From NCBI GenBank assembly GCA_040217175.1, contig JAVJNT010000002.1, forward strand, positions 1,372,001-1,436,000: DNA of 64,000 nucleotides. Reading direction: 5' to 3'. The translations under genes and the position numbers were made by a program. Shown one piece after another: positions 45,439 to 53,539 of this stretch. This DNA is from Phycisphaerales bacterium. Its GTDB lineage: Bacteria; Planctomycetota; Phycisphaerae; Phycisphaerales; UBA1924. Numbering within the stretch: position 1 is the stretch's first letter; each line of letters opens with the position of its first letter. The notes beneath the pieces were generated by a model. That model was not told where the DNA came from, searched no databases, and saw nothing but the letters and a program-made list of their open reading frames with translations.

Positions 45439-46111
45439 CGCCAGCGTCCAGCTTGCCGGTATCCATCGGTTCCGCTACGAGCGTCTCCGGTGGGTTGGGA
45501 TCGCCTCTCACGGAGATCTTCACTTCCCACGGGAGCTCGTCCGAAGCCTCTTCGGGCTTGGCGTGAGAGATCATGATCCGGAGGGGTCGGTTGTCCTTGT
45601 CCGTGAACGAAACAGAGCGATTGTTGTCCGAATCCCGGAGCTCTCGGCTGAGAAGCGAACGCCGCTCGTTGTCCACCATGACCTTCAGCGACGGGATCGC
45701 CAGCATCTTGCCCTGCCGCTTGGGCAGACGCACGCACTCGATCGCGACGTCGCGCCATCCCTCGCACGACCCGAGGCCCTCGACGTCCCACGCATGCTCG
45801 ATGTCACGGCACTCCAGGTTCCAGGCTGCCTGTACTCGCGATGCGTAGTTCGGAAGGTTCTTGTGTGCACGATACCAGAAGAAGCCGGCAACCCCCATGC
45901 AGATCAGAGTCATGGTGATCTGGAATGCCAGAAAGAGGAAGAACACGTCTCGCGGCACCGTGAAGTGCATCACGATGGCAGCAATCGGCAAGAGGGCCGC
46001 AAAGCCAACCACGAGAAGAAACAACGTTCGCGCCGAGTCGGCCCTCATCTTGGCCTGCTCGACATACTCCGTGCGCGGCAGCGTGATCGCCTGCGGTGCG
46101 GTGCCTGACAT
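45431..46111 (-). CDS. Two-helix membrane protein of unknown function, tandem paralogue 2
   Basis: A 226-residue protein from ATG 46111; a GTG at 46135 is possible but a less likely start. It has two helices (TLFLLVVGFAALLPIAAIVM and VFFLFLAFQITMTLICMGVAGFFW), then the same C-terminal domain as its downstream neighbour, with the shared phrases GWRDV-IEC and LPWEVKISV/QPWVVELTV. It is the first gene of the pair. An intrinsic terminator of the upstream TlpA-like gene separates it from that gene, so the pair has its own promoter. Function unknown. Confidence 0.8.
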   Translation of the reverse strand: MSGTAPQAITLPRTEYVEQAKMRADSARTLFLLVVGFAALLPIAAIVMHFTVPRDVFFLFLAFQITMTLICMGVAGFFWYRAHKNLPNYASRVQAAWNLECRDIEHAWDVEGLGSCEGWRDVAIECVRLPKRQGKMLAIPSLKVMVDNERRSLLSRELRDSDNNRSVSFTDKDNRPLRIMISHAKPEEASDELPWEVKISVRGDPNPPETLVAEPMDTGKLDAGDG

Positions 46112-46145
46112 GCCCCAAGATAGGTCGCCGTGCACGCCTCGCGCA

Positions 46146-46170
46146 CGAAAAAACCCGCCACACCGGCGGG
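46146..46170 (-). terminator. Intrinsic terminator of the TlpA-like gene
   Basis: Read on the minus strand: 8-bp perfect stem AACCCGCC/GGCGGGTT, 5-base loop, then a run of T (six in all, partly in the stem). It lies 35 bases after the stop of the thioredoxin-like gene. Confidence 0.88.
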
Positions 46171-46205
46171 TTGCTGCTCAGTCTTGGCAAGAACTTCGGT
46201 TGGCC

Positions 46206-47375
46206 TCAGCCCTCCTGCTCCTCACCCTCGAGCTCGATCGGCTCGATGCCAAGCAACTCGGGAATCATCTCGTCGAGCTTGCCGCGGGCGTTGGGCGTCA
46301 CCAGGCGGCCCTGCTGGTCGACCAGGAAGATCGCCGGGATCGACTTGACCTGCCAGCCGCTGGAGAACTCGCTCTGCCAGCCGTTGCCCTGGTAGTACTG
46401 CGGCCAGGTCACGTCGTTGTCCGCGACCCAGTTGCGCAGCTTGAGCAGGCCGTCCTTGCTCGGGTCTTCCTCGTTGCGTGGCGCGTCGAGGCTGATGCCG
46501 ACGAACTCCACGCCCTTGTCCTTGTAGGCGGCATACAGCTTCTTCATGTGCGGCATCTCGGCGATGCACGGGCCGCACCAGGTCGCCCAGAAGTCGACGA
46601 CCACGACCTTGCCGCGCAGCTTGCTCATGTCGATGGGCTCGCCGCTCGTGGCTTCCTCGAACGAAAGCTCGAAGGGCTTGCCGATCTGGTCGAGCTGATA
46701 GACCTTCGAAGCCGCCTGCTTGCCCTCGCGCGTGTCGGCAAAGTCGGCCGCCAGCGTCCGGTAGGTCTTCTCGACCTTGTCCGAATCGGTCTCGTAGTAG
46801 GTCGTCATCATCATGAGCGTCGCGTTGCGCGGATCTTCCGGCGCTGCGGCGGCGAACAGCGCGGCGGCCTCGCCGACCTGCTGCGGGTCGTACTGCGTCG
46901 TGCGCGCTACGGCGTTGGCGTGCGCGAACAGCGCCTCGGCCTTCATCGCCTTGTCGTCGGTCCGGCCGGCCAACGCCTTCGACTCGGCCAAGACCTCGTC
47001 GGCCTCGCCCGTGCTCATCATCGCGTTCCAGCGAACGGGCATCAGCTCCATGAGCCTGTCGTGCCCCGGATGGCTGCGGAACAACTCGCCGATCAAATCG
47101 GCCTGCTTCTGCATCGCCTCGGTCCGCGCGGCCATGTACTCGGCCCGGTAGCCCTCTTCCGCTCGGCGGCTCGAGTCGTACCGCGGCATCTCGATCGCCT
47201 CGTAGTCGGCGATGATCTCTTCGGCCGCGCGGTGGGCGCCCACCATCTGGCTCGGGGCTTCCTGGTTCCCGGTCTGGTTCCCATTCTGGGCCAGGGCCGG
47301 GGCGCCAAGGCTCGCCGCCGCGAGGGCCGCGCCCGCCAGGCCGATGAGGGTCGCACGTCGATCACGCATGGTCAT
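46206..47375 (-). CDS. Exported TlpA/ResA-like thioredoxin-domain protein
   Basis: A 389-residue protein. ATG 47375 is preferred because AGGAG lies six bases upstream; the next in-frame ATG is two codons on. A signal peptide follows (ATLIGLAGAALAAASLGAPALAQ). Residues ~30-240 form an alpha-helical, repeat-like region without a recognised name. From about residue 260 a thioredoxin/AhpC-TSA domain carries VVDFWATWCGPCIAEMPHMK with the WCGPC redox pair, then SLDAPRNEED and SIPAIFLVDQQGRLV. Such proteins reduce disulfides, for example in cytochrome c maturation, or act as envelope oxidoreductases. The abundance of c-type hemes nearby fits but is not proof. A terminator ends the transcript. Confidence 0.88.
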   Translation of the reverse strand: MTMRDRRATLIGLAGAALAAASLGAPALAQNGNQTGNQEAPSQMVGAHRAAEEIIADYEAIEMPRYDSSRRAEEGYRAEYMAARTEAMQKQADLIGELFRSHPGHDRLMELMPVRWNAMMSTGEADEVLAESKALAGRTDDKAMKAEALFAHANAVARTTQYDPQQVGEAAALFAAAAPEDPRNATLMMMTTYYETDSDKVEKTYRTLAADFADTREGKQAASKVYQLDQIGKPFELSFEEATSGEPIDMSKLRGKVVVVDFWATWCGPCIAEMPHMKKLYAAYKDKGVEFVGISLDAPRNEEDPSKDGLLKLRNWVADNDVTWPQYYQGNGWQSEFSSGWQVKSIPAIFLVDQQGRLVTPNARGKLDEMIPELLGIEPIELEGEEQEG

Positions 47376-47516
47376 GGTCTGCTCCTGCCGCCGGGCTCTC
47401 GTGGCCGGGCAATGCCGCCGCGGCTCGCGCGGCGTGGGTCTCTGCGCAGTATAGAGGAATGCGCGTCGCCCGCGCATTGGGGGATATGCGGACGTTCGGC
47501 CCGCGTTACCGCTCCC

Positions 47517-48272
47517 CTAGTGGGCCCTGCCCTGGGCCGCCACCGCCGCCTGGGCCGCCTCGACCTCGGCCTGATCGCCTAAGTACCTGCTGGAAATGGA
47601 CTTAAGATCGGCATCCAGCGTATACACCAGCGGCACGCCCGTGGGAATCTCCACGCCCATGATCTCGCTGTCGGATACCTGATCCAGGTGCTTCACCAAC
47701 GCCCGGATGCTGTTGCCGTGGGCCGAGATCAGCAGCCGCTCGCCAGCCTTCACCCTGGGGGCAATCTCGCCCTCCCAGCACGGCAGCACTCGCTCGACCG
47801 TGTCCTTCAGGCACTCGCCCGCCGGCAGGTCGTCCGCACCGAGCCCGGCGTACCGCGCGTCGCTCCCCGGCAGCCGATCGTCGCCGGCCTCGAGCAACGG
47901 TGGCCGCACGTCGTAGCTGCGCCGCCAGATCTTCACCTGGTCCTCGCCGTGCTCCTTGGCGGTCTCGGCCTTGTTGAGGCCCTGGAGCGCCCCGTAGTGC
48001 CGCTCGTTCAGCCGCCAGTGCCGTTCGACGGGCAGCCACATGCGGTCGAGCCCGTCGAGCACGATCCACAGCGTCCGGATCGCCCGCTTGAGCACGCTCG
48101 TATAGCAGCGGTCGAAGTCCAGCCCCTCGGCCCGGATGAGATCAGCCGCCTTCGCCGCCTCGCCACGCCCCTTGTCGCTCAGGTCGACGTCGGTCCACCC
48201 CGTAAACCGATTCTCGGCGTTCCAGACGCTCTGGCCGTGGCGGATCAGCACCAAGGTATGGGTCGTGCTCAT
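47517..48272 (-). CDS. gpmA: 2,3-bisphosphoglycerate-dependent phosphoglycerate mutase
   Basis: A 251-residue enzyme of the histidine-phosphatase superfamily: [10 protein letters not shown] (catalytic RHG at residues 11-13), then [32 protein letters not shown] and [16 protein letters not shown] (second His) are the dPGM phrases. It interconverts 3- and 2-phosphoglycerate in glycolysis and gluconeogenesis. Read leftward, alone between the TlpA-like gene and tRNA-Arg. Confidence 0.95.
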   Translation of the reverse strand: MSTTHTLVLIRHGQSVWNAENRFTGWTDVDLSDKGRGEAAKAADLIRAEGLDFDRCYTSVLKRAIRTLWIVLDGLDRMWLPVERHWRLNERHYGALQGLNKAETAKEHGEDQVKIWRRSYDVRPPLLEAGDDRLPGSDARYAGLGADDLPAGECLKDTVERVLPCWEGEIAPRVKAGERLLISAHGNSIRALVKHLDQVSDSEIMGVEIPTGVPLVYTLDADLKSISSRYLGDQAEVEAAQAAVAAQGRAH

Positions 48273-48403
48273 GGCCTCAGGTTAGCAATCGAAGCAACGT
48301 GCGTCCCCTCCGACCTACCACCCCTCCCAATCCTTCGACCTACCACTACTACAGGCCCTACACCTCGCGCAGCCGAGGGCTCCGCCCGAGCAAGCGACTT
48401 CAG

Positions 48404-48477
48404 CACCCCCGCCTGGATTCGAACCAGGGACCTGCGGATTAGAAGTCCGCTGCTCTATCCAGCTGAGCTACAGGGGC
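48404..48477 (-). tRNA. tRNA-Arg (anticodon TCT)
   Basis: The minus strand folds as a cloverleaf: acceptor GCCCCTG/CGGGGGT with a G-U pair at each end region, D-arm GCTC...GAGC, anticodon arm GCGGA-CTTCTAA-TCCGC with anticodon TCT, and T-arm CCTGG-TTCGAAT-CCAGG. The 3' CCA is not encoded (GCTG follows). It reads AGA codons, which are rare in this GC-rich genome. Divergent from rtcB, 40 bases away. Confidence 0.93.
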
Positions 48478-48517
48478 GTGCACGCAATGGTACGCGGCAT
48501 GCCCCGTATCCTTAACC

Positions 48518-49864
48518 ATGACCCAGCAACCCACGTCCGCCCCGTACCACCTGTGGGGACAGGTGGGCGAGGATTTCGACCGCCCCAGTCTCGACCAGCT
48601 CGAGAACGCCTGCCGACTGCCCGTCGCGCGGGCCGGGGCGCTCATGCCCGATGCCCACGTCGGCTACGGCCTTCCCATCGGCGGCGTGCTGGCCACCGAG
48701 AACGCGGTCGTGCCCTATGCCGTGGGCGTCGACATCGCCTGCCGCGTGAAGATGACCGTGCTCGACATTCCTCCCAAGGAGCTCGACCACGACGCCGGCC
48801 GAGACCGACTGGCCAAGGCCATCGAGCAAGAAACCCGCTTCGGCGTCGGGGCCCAATTCGGTAAGAGGTCCGGCAACAAGGGTCATCGAACCCCGCTGCG
48901 CGAGCACGACGTCATGGACGAGGACTGGTCGGTCTCCAAGATCACCCAGCACAACAAGGACCGCGCCTGGAGCCAGCTCGGCACCAGCGGCTCGGGCAAC
49001 CACTTCGTCGAGTTCGGCGTGCTGACCATCGGCGAGCATGGCGATGACCTCTACGCCGAACGCGCGCCCGTGTTGCCCGAGGGCGACCTGTCGAAGCCCA
49101 AGGGCCGCGCCCGTGAGGCCGATCGCACGTTCGATCTACCGCCCGGCACGTACCTCGCGCTGCTCAGCCACTCGGGCAGCCGCGGTACCGGCGCGGCCGT
49201 GTGCGACCACTACAGCAAGCTGGCAATGCAACTGCGTCCCGACCTCGACAAGCAGATGAAGCACCTCGCCTGGCTCGACCTGGAGAGCGAACCGGGTCAG
49301 GAGTACTGGCAGGCCATGAACCTCATGGGCCGCTACGCGTCGGCCAACCACGCGTGCATCCACCACTGGATCGCCAAGCACCTGGGCGCCCGCGTCATCG
49401 GCGGCGTCGAAAACCACCACAACTTCGCGTGGAAGGAAACCCACACCGTCACGCTGCATGATGGTTCTCAGGAAGACCGAGAGCTGATCGTCCATCGCAA
49501 GGGCGCCACCCCCGCGGGCGAGGGCGTGCTGGGCATTATCCCAGGTTCGATGGCCAAGCCCGGCTACGTCGTCCGCGGCATCGGCGGCGATGGCGCACGG
49601 CGTTCGCTCGCGTCGGCCGCCCACGGCGCGGGCCGCGTCATGAGCCGCAGCCAGGCCAAGAAGTCCTTCCGCTGGAACCACGTCAAGGACGACCTCGAGC
49701 AGGCCAGCGTCACGCTGCTGAGCGCCGGCATCGACGAGAACCCACGCGTGTACAAGGACATCCGCCAGGTCATGGCCCGGCAATCGGATCTGGTCGAGCC
49801 CATCGCGCGCTTCGACCCGCGCCTGGTCAAGATGGCCCCCGCCGGAGAGCGGCCCGAGGACTGA
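48518..49864 (+). CDS. rtcB: RtcB-family RNA ligase
   Basis: A 448-residue protein. RtcB features are MPDAHVGYGLPIGGVLAT near residue 45, VGVDIACRVKM with the Mn-binding Asp-Cys, GSGNHFVEFG, SHSGSRGTG, ANHACIHHWI and ENHHNFAWKE, which supply the conserved His ligands. The guanylated His is expected in the AAHGAGRVMSR loop near residue 370. RtcB joins 3'-phosphate or 2',3'-cyclic-phosphate RNA ends to 5'-OH ends in tRNA splicing or RNA repair, using GTP and Mn. It lies next to a tRNA gene that needs no splicing, so repair is more likely. No RtcA or archease gene is seen beside it. Confidence 0.94.
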   Translation: MTQQPTSAPYHLWGQVGEDFDRPSLDQLENACRLPVARAGALMPDAHVGYGLPIGGVLATENAVVPYAVGVDIACRVKMTVLDIPPKELDHDAGRDRLAKAIEQETRFGVGAQFGKRSGNKGHRTPLREHDVMDEDWSVSKITQHNKDRAWSQLGTSGSGNHFVEFGVLTIGEHGDDLYAERAPVLPEGDLSKPKGRAREADRTFDLPPGTYLALLSHSGSRGTGAAVCDHYSKLAMQLRPDLDKQMKHLAWLDLESEPGQEYWQAMNLMGRYASANHACIHHWIAKHLGARVIGGVENHHNFAWKETHTVTLHDGSQEDRELIVHRKGATPAGEGVLGIIPGSMAKPGYVVRGIGGDGARRSLASAAHGAGRVMSRSQAKKSFRWNHVKDDLEQASVTLLSAGIDENPRVYKDIRQVMARQSDLVEPIARFDPRLVKMAPAGERPED

Positions 49865-49906
49865 TGCGCGTCCTGGGACGGGCCGGCCCCGACCCTACGA
49901 TGGCAC

Positions 49907-50887
49907 ATGCCCACCGACACCCAGCGGACCAGCCTTCCCGAAGCCGCCAAGGCCCTGACCAAGGGCCTCATCGACTACGCCGGCCTCTTCCCGCCCGCCA
50001 AGCTCGACATGGGCCCGGCCGTCGAGAACTTCGCACGATACCTACGTAGTGCCGAGGCGCCGATGCTCGGCCGCTTCGTGTGCCCGGCGGCGCGCTTAGG
50101 CGAGGTCACCAAGGCCGGCCAGATGCTCATGCCCGGCACGTTCGCGACGAGCGGCTATCCCGAGATGGCCGGCGACGGCGAGCCGTGGCGCCTCAGCGCC
50201 ATCGTGCCGCACGACAGCGCTACGCCGCTGGCCGAGAGCCTCGAGCACATCCGCGCCTTCAACCACCGCCACGAGGACGCCAGCCAGGGCCTGGCGATCG
50301 TCGACGCCATCGAGACCCCGCTCAAGCAAGTCAGCGATGTTGACGCCCTGCTCGACGCCGTCCCCGAACAGCTCGCCATCGCGATGGAGATTCCAGTCGC
50401 GCAGAATGATGACATCCGCGGCTACATCGCCGCGCTCGCCGGCACCGGCGCCGCCGCCAAGATCCGCTGCGGCGGCATCACGACCGACGCCATGCTCCCC
50501 GCCGAGCCGATCATCGGCTTCATGCAGGCCTGCCGCACCGCGGGCGTTCCGTTCAAGTGCACGGCCGGCCTGCACCACGCGCTGCCTGGCCAGTACAGGC
50601 TGACCTACGAGGACAACCCGCCGACGGGTCCGATGCAGGGCTTCGTCAACACCTTCGTTGCCGCGATCCTGATCGGCGCGAAGGCCATCGACGAAGACAC
50701 GGCGCTCCAGCTCATGGCCGAGACCAACGGCCGCAACTTCGTCCTCTCCGACCAGCACATCGGCTGGAAGGAACACACGGTCCCCGTCGCCACCGCCGTC
50801 GAGCAGCGCACCCGCTTTGCGCTTAGCTACGGGAGCTGCTCGTTCGAGGAGCCGACGGGGGAGCTGGTAGAACTGGTAAGACGGTGA
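49907..50887 (+). CDS. Conserved-looking hypothetical protein, possible TIM-barrel
   Basis: A 326-residue soluble protein without signal or membrane helix. The opening KGLIDYAGLFPPAKLDM and the later KIRCGGITTDAMLPAEPIIGFMQACRTAGVPFKCTAGLHHA have alternating strand-helix character with charged residues at strand ends (Glu in AIAMEIPV, Lys/Arg in KIRCGG, Lys in FKCTAG), suggesting a TIM-barrel-like enzyme. I cannot assign a family or function. It starts 42 bases after rtcB on the same strand, so co-transcription is possible. Confidence 0.75.
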   Translation: MPTDTQRTSLPEAAKALTKGLIDYAGLFPPAKLDMGPAVENFARYLRSAEAPMLGRFVCPAARLGEVTKAGQMLMPGTFATSGYPEMAGDGEPWRLSAIVPHDSATPLAESLEHIRAFNHRHEDASQGLAIVDAIETPLKQVSDVDALLDAVPEQLAIAMEIPVAQNDDIRGYIAALAGTGAAAKIRCGGITTDAMLPAEPIIGFMQACRTAGVPFKCTAGLHHALPGQYRLTYEDNPPTGPMQGFVNTFVAAILIGAKAIDEDTALQLMAETNGRNFVLSDQHIGWKEHTVPVATAVEQRTRFALSYGSCSFEEPTGELVELVRR

Positions 50888-50903
50888 GTTTCCGAAGCGG
50901 GCT

Positions 50904-51527
50904 ATGGGTGGCCAAACCTACCAAGATGTGATCGTCGGGGGTAGAGCGATTCGATTCTGGCCCGTGCGGTTGGACTTTGAGGACGGAGAGCTGGAGCACT
51001 CGTTGTTCGGCCAGAAGAACAACAAGACGCTTGGCGAGACCCTCGCGCATCGCCGATACGCCGGGCTTCGGGCCGAACTAGGACATGAGTTTCAATCTAG
51101 GCTAGACGAACCAATTGGGAGGGTTCTAGCCTCACTCAAGGCTGAAGGCGACACACGCTATCGAAGGTTTCTGAATAGAAACGGCGACCTAAGCTACTGC
51201 CGTTTCCGGGCAGCCGAGCACACGATCTTGGACCAAAAGGGCCTGTACGTCTTTCGTGAACGTGGGGGCATCCGGTATGTTGGGCGATGCCGGGATTCGT
51301 TCCGGAATCGCTTCAACAATGGGTATGGGAAAATCTCTCCCAAGAACTGCTACCTCGATGGGCAATCAACGAATTGTCGTCTTAACGCTCTCATCGCCGT
51401 GAGTCGCGAAAAGATTTCACTTCTCGTGTGCCCGATCGACGCTGACGCTGCGATCAAGACCTTGGAGAGCACGCTCATCCAGTTTCTTGAGCCGTCGTGG
51501 AACCAGCAGATACCATGGGAGAAGTGA
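50904..51527 (+). CDS. GIY-YIG-like nuclease-domain protein, AT-richer than its surroundings
   Basis: A 207-residue protein. The C-terminal half fits a GIY-YIG nuclease: KGLYVFRERGGIRYVGRC (GLY...YVG strands, from about residue 112), the helix Arg in DSFRNRFNNGYG, and a late Glu in LESTLIQFLEPSWN followed by the conserved Asn. The N-terminal ~100 residues are unassigned, with FEDGELEHSLFGQKNNKTLGETLAHRRYAG at their start. The gene is visibly less GC-rich than both flanks and uses codons rare elsewhere here (AGA, AGG, CTA, TTA-like), which points to recent acquisition. It could be a homing- or repair-type nuclease or a restriction component; no partner gene is nearby. Confidence 0.72.
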   Translation: MGGQTYQDVIVGGRAIRFWPVRLDFEDGELEHSLFGQKNNKTLGETLAHRRYAGLRAELGHEFQSRLDEPIGRVLASLKAEGDTRYRRFLNRNGDLSYCRFRAAEHTILDQKGLYVFRERGGIRYVGRCRDSFRNRFNNGYGKISPKNCYLDGQSTNCRLNALIAVSREKISLLVCPIDADAAIKTLESTLIQFLEPSWNQQIPWEK

Positions 51528-51620
51528 GCAGAAGCCGCTAACAGATCCCGCCTTCGACGCCGACTTCCCGAAGGACATCAGCTCAGCCGAAGCCGTGGCC
51601 GAAAGTCCCTACCCTCCACC

Positions 51621-52808
51621 GTGCGTCACCCGTCCCACCACATCTTCCACCAAACCCCCGAAACGCTCCGCGATTGGTGTGCCGAGCACGGCATGCCTCC
51701 CTTCCGGGCCAAGCAGATCCTGACCTGGGTCTACGAGCGCGGCGTGGTCGATCCCGCGCTCATGACCGACCTCAGCAAGCGCGACCGTGAGACGCTCGCG
51801 GGCGAGATGGCCTTCCTCAGCGGGCCGACCGTCGCCCACCAGCTCGCTACCGACGGCACGCAGAAGCTGCTCATCGAGTGGCCCGACGACCTCAGCACGA
51901 CCTCGGCCGAGCACGCGATGGTCGATACGTCCAGCCGCCTGCCGATCCTCGGGCAGGACATGCCGTACAGCAACACCGCCCGCCAGACCGAGTGCGTCAT
52001 GATCCCCTGGCCGCCCAAGGGCGAGCTGCGGCCGCGCACCGATACGCGTGAGCGCCGTACGGCGTGCATCTCCAGCCAGGTCGGCTGCCCGGTCGGTTGC
52101 AAGTTCTGCGCGAGCGGGCTGGGCGGGCTCGACGGCAATCTGTCTGCCGGTCGCATCGTCGAGCAGGTCTGGCGATTGAACCAGCTTCCCGACGTCGGCC
52201 GCATCAGCAACATCGTCTTCATGGGCATGGGCGAGCCGCTGGCCAACTTCAAGAGCGTGACCCACGCCGTGCGCACGATCGCGGCGCCCTGGGGCATGGG
52301 CATCGGCGCGCGCCGCATCACGATCTCGACCGTGGGTCTGCCGCAGGCCATCGAGCGCCTGGCACGCGAACTCGACCTGCCCGTCACCCTCGCCCTCAGC
52401 CTGCACGCGCCCACCGACGAGCTGCGCCGCCAGCTCATCCCCTGGGCCGAGCACGCGACCATCGATCAGCTCCTGAGCGCCTGCCAGACGTGGTTCGACA
52501 AGACCGGCCGCGAGATCACGCTCGAGTACATCCTGCTCCGCGGCGTCAACGACCGGCCCGAGCACGCCCGCCTGCTGGCCGACCTCGCCCGCGCCATGCG
52601 GGCCAACATCAACCTCATCCGCTATAACGAGGTCCAGGGCCTGCAATTCCAGCGTCCCCGGACCGAGGACGTGCGCGCCTTCCAGGACGTGCTGACCGAC
52701 GCCCGCATTTCCACCCACGTGCGCGCCAGCCGAGGCCGGGACATCGCCGCCGCGTGCGGTCAGCTCCGCCACGAGCACAACGCCGTTGGTGGGGGAGCGG
52801 GTGCGTGA
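51621..52808 (+). CDS. rlmN: Dual-specificity 23S rRNA/tRNA adenine-C2 methyltransferase RlmN
   Basis: A 395-residue radical-SAM enzyme, start GTG 51621. The cluster motif CPVGCKFCASG (CxxxCxxC, about residues 157-164) follows RTACISSQVG. NIVFMGMGEPLANF and LALSLHAPTDELRRQLIPW are the RlmN/Cfr-type phrases, and the catalytic Cys near the C-terminus is expected in VRASRGRDIAAACGQL. It methylates C2 of A2503 in 23S rRNA and A37 in some tRNAs. The stop overlaps the next gene's GTG (GTGA). Confidence 0.95.
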   Translation: MRHPSHHIFHQTPETLRDWCAEHGMPPFRAKQILTWVYERGVVDPALMTDLSKRDRETLAGEMAFLSGPTVAHQLATDGTQKLLIEWPDDLSTTSAEHAMVDTSSRLPILGQDMPYSNTARQTECVMIPWPPKGELRPRTDTRERRTACISSQVGCPVGCKFCASGLGGLDGNLSAGRIVEQVWRLNQLPDVGRISNIVFMGMGEPLANFKSVTHAVRTIAAPWGMGIGARRITISTVGLPQAIERLARELDLPVTLALSLHAPTDELRRQLIPWAEHATIDQLLSACQTWFDKTGREITLEYILLRGVNDRPEHARLLADLARAMRANINLIRYNEVQGLQFQRPRTEDVRAFQDVLTDARISTHVRASRGRDIAAACGQLRHEHNAVGGGAGA

Positions 52809-53539
52809 CGGCGCCGCCGGCATTCGCGCCCTTCACGCCCACGCACTTCATCGCCGCGGGCGCCGGCATCGCCTGCATCATCGCCTTCGTCGCCATCGGC
52901 CGCGCCTCCACGACCGCCGGCGAGCAGCGCGTCGCGCGCACGTGGGCCATCCTCTGGCTCGTCCAGCAGGCCATCACGACGGTCTACTGGCTCCTGCCGA
53001 GCAACTTCGACATCGCCAAGAGCCTGCCCCTGCACCTGTGCGACGTGGTCGGCTGGCTCGGGCCGTTCGCGCTCTTGCTCGCGCACACGCGCAGGACGCG
53101 CTGGCTGCGCACCGTGCTCTACTTCTGGGGCATCGGCCTGAGCACGCAGGCGTTCTTCACGCCCACGGTCGTGCAAGGCCCGGACGACCCGCGGTTCTGG
53201 CTCTTCTGGATCAGCCACACGCAGATCGTCGGCGCCGCGATCTACGACATCGTCGTCCGCGGCTACCGACCCGACGTGCGCGACCTCAAGGCCGCCATCA
53301 TCGCCTCGCTTGCGTGGATGGTCCCGCTCGTCGTGCTGAACTGGATCACCGGCCTCAACTACGGCTACCTCGGGCCAGAGCTCGAGGGCGAGACCGTGCT
53401 CAACCTGCTGCCGCCCTGGCCCTGGCGCGTGCTCACGATGGCGGGCATCGTGCTCGTGCTCTTCACGCTGATGTGGGGCGTCTGGCCGATCGCCGGGCGC
53501 TTCATGGGCCACGCGCCCGAGGACGACGAGAGCGCTTAG
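52805..53539 (+). CDS. TIGR02206/YwaF-type integral membrane protein
   Basis: A 244-residue protein beginning at GTG 52805, four bases inside the rlmN stop. Six to seven transmembrane helices are seen: HFIAAGAGIACIIAFVAIG, WAILWLVQQAITTVYWLLP, LPLHLCDVVGWLGPFALLL and so on. The phrases LPLHLCDV, TQAFFTPTV and NYGYLGP fit the TIGR02206 (YwaF) family, whose function is unknown. Coupled translation with RlmN is likely but a functional link is not evident. Its end overlaps the convergent YbbR gene by four bases. Confidence 0.85.
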   Translation: MTAPPAFAPFTPTHFIAAGAGIACIIAFVAIGRASTTAGEQRVARTWAILWLVQQAITTVYWLLPSNFDIAKSLPLHLCDVVGWLGPFALLLAHTRRTRWLRTVLYFWGIGLSTQAFFTPTVVQGPDDPRFWLFWISHTQIVGAAIYDIVVRGYRPDVRDLKAAIIASLAWMVPLVVLNWITGLNYGYLGPELEGETVLNLLPPWPWRVLTMAGIVLVLFTLMWGVWPIAGRFMGHAPEDDESA

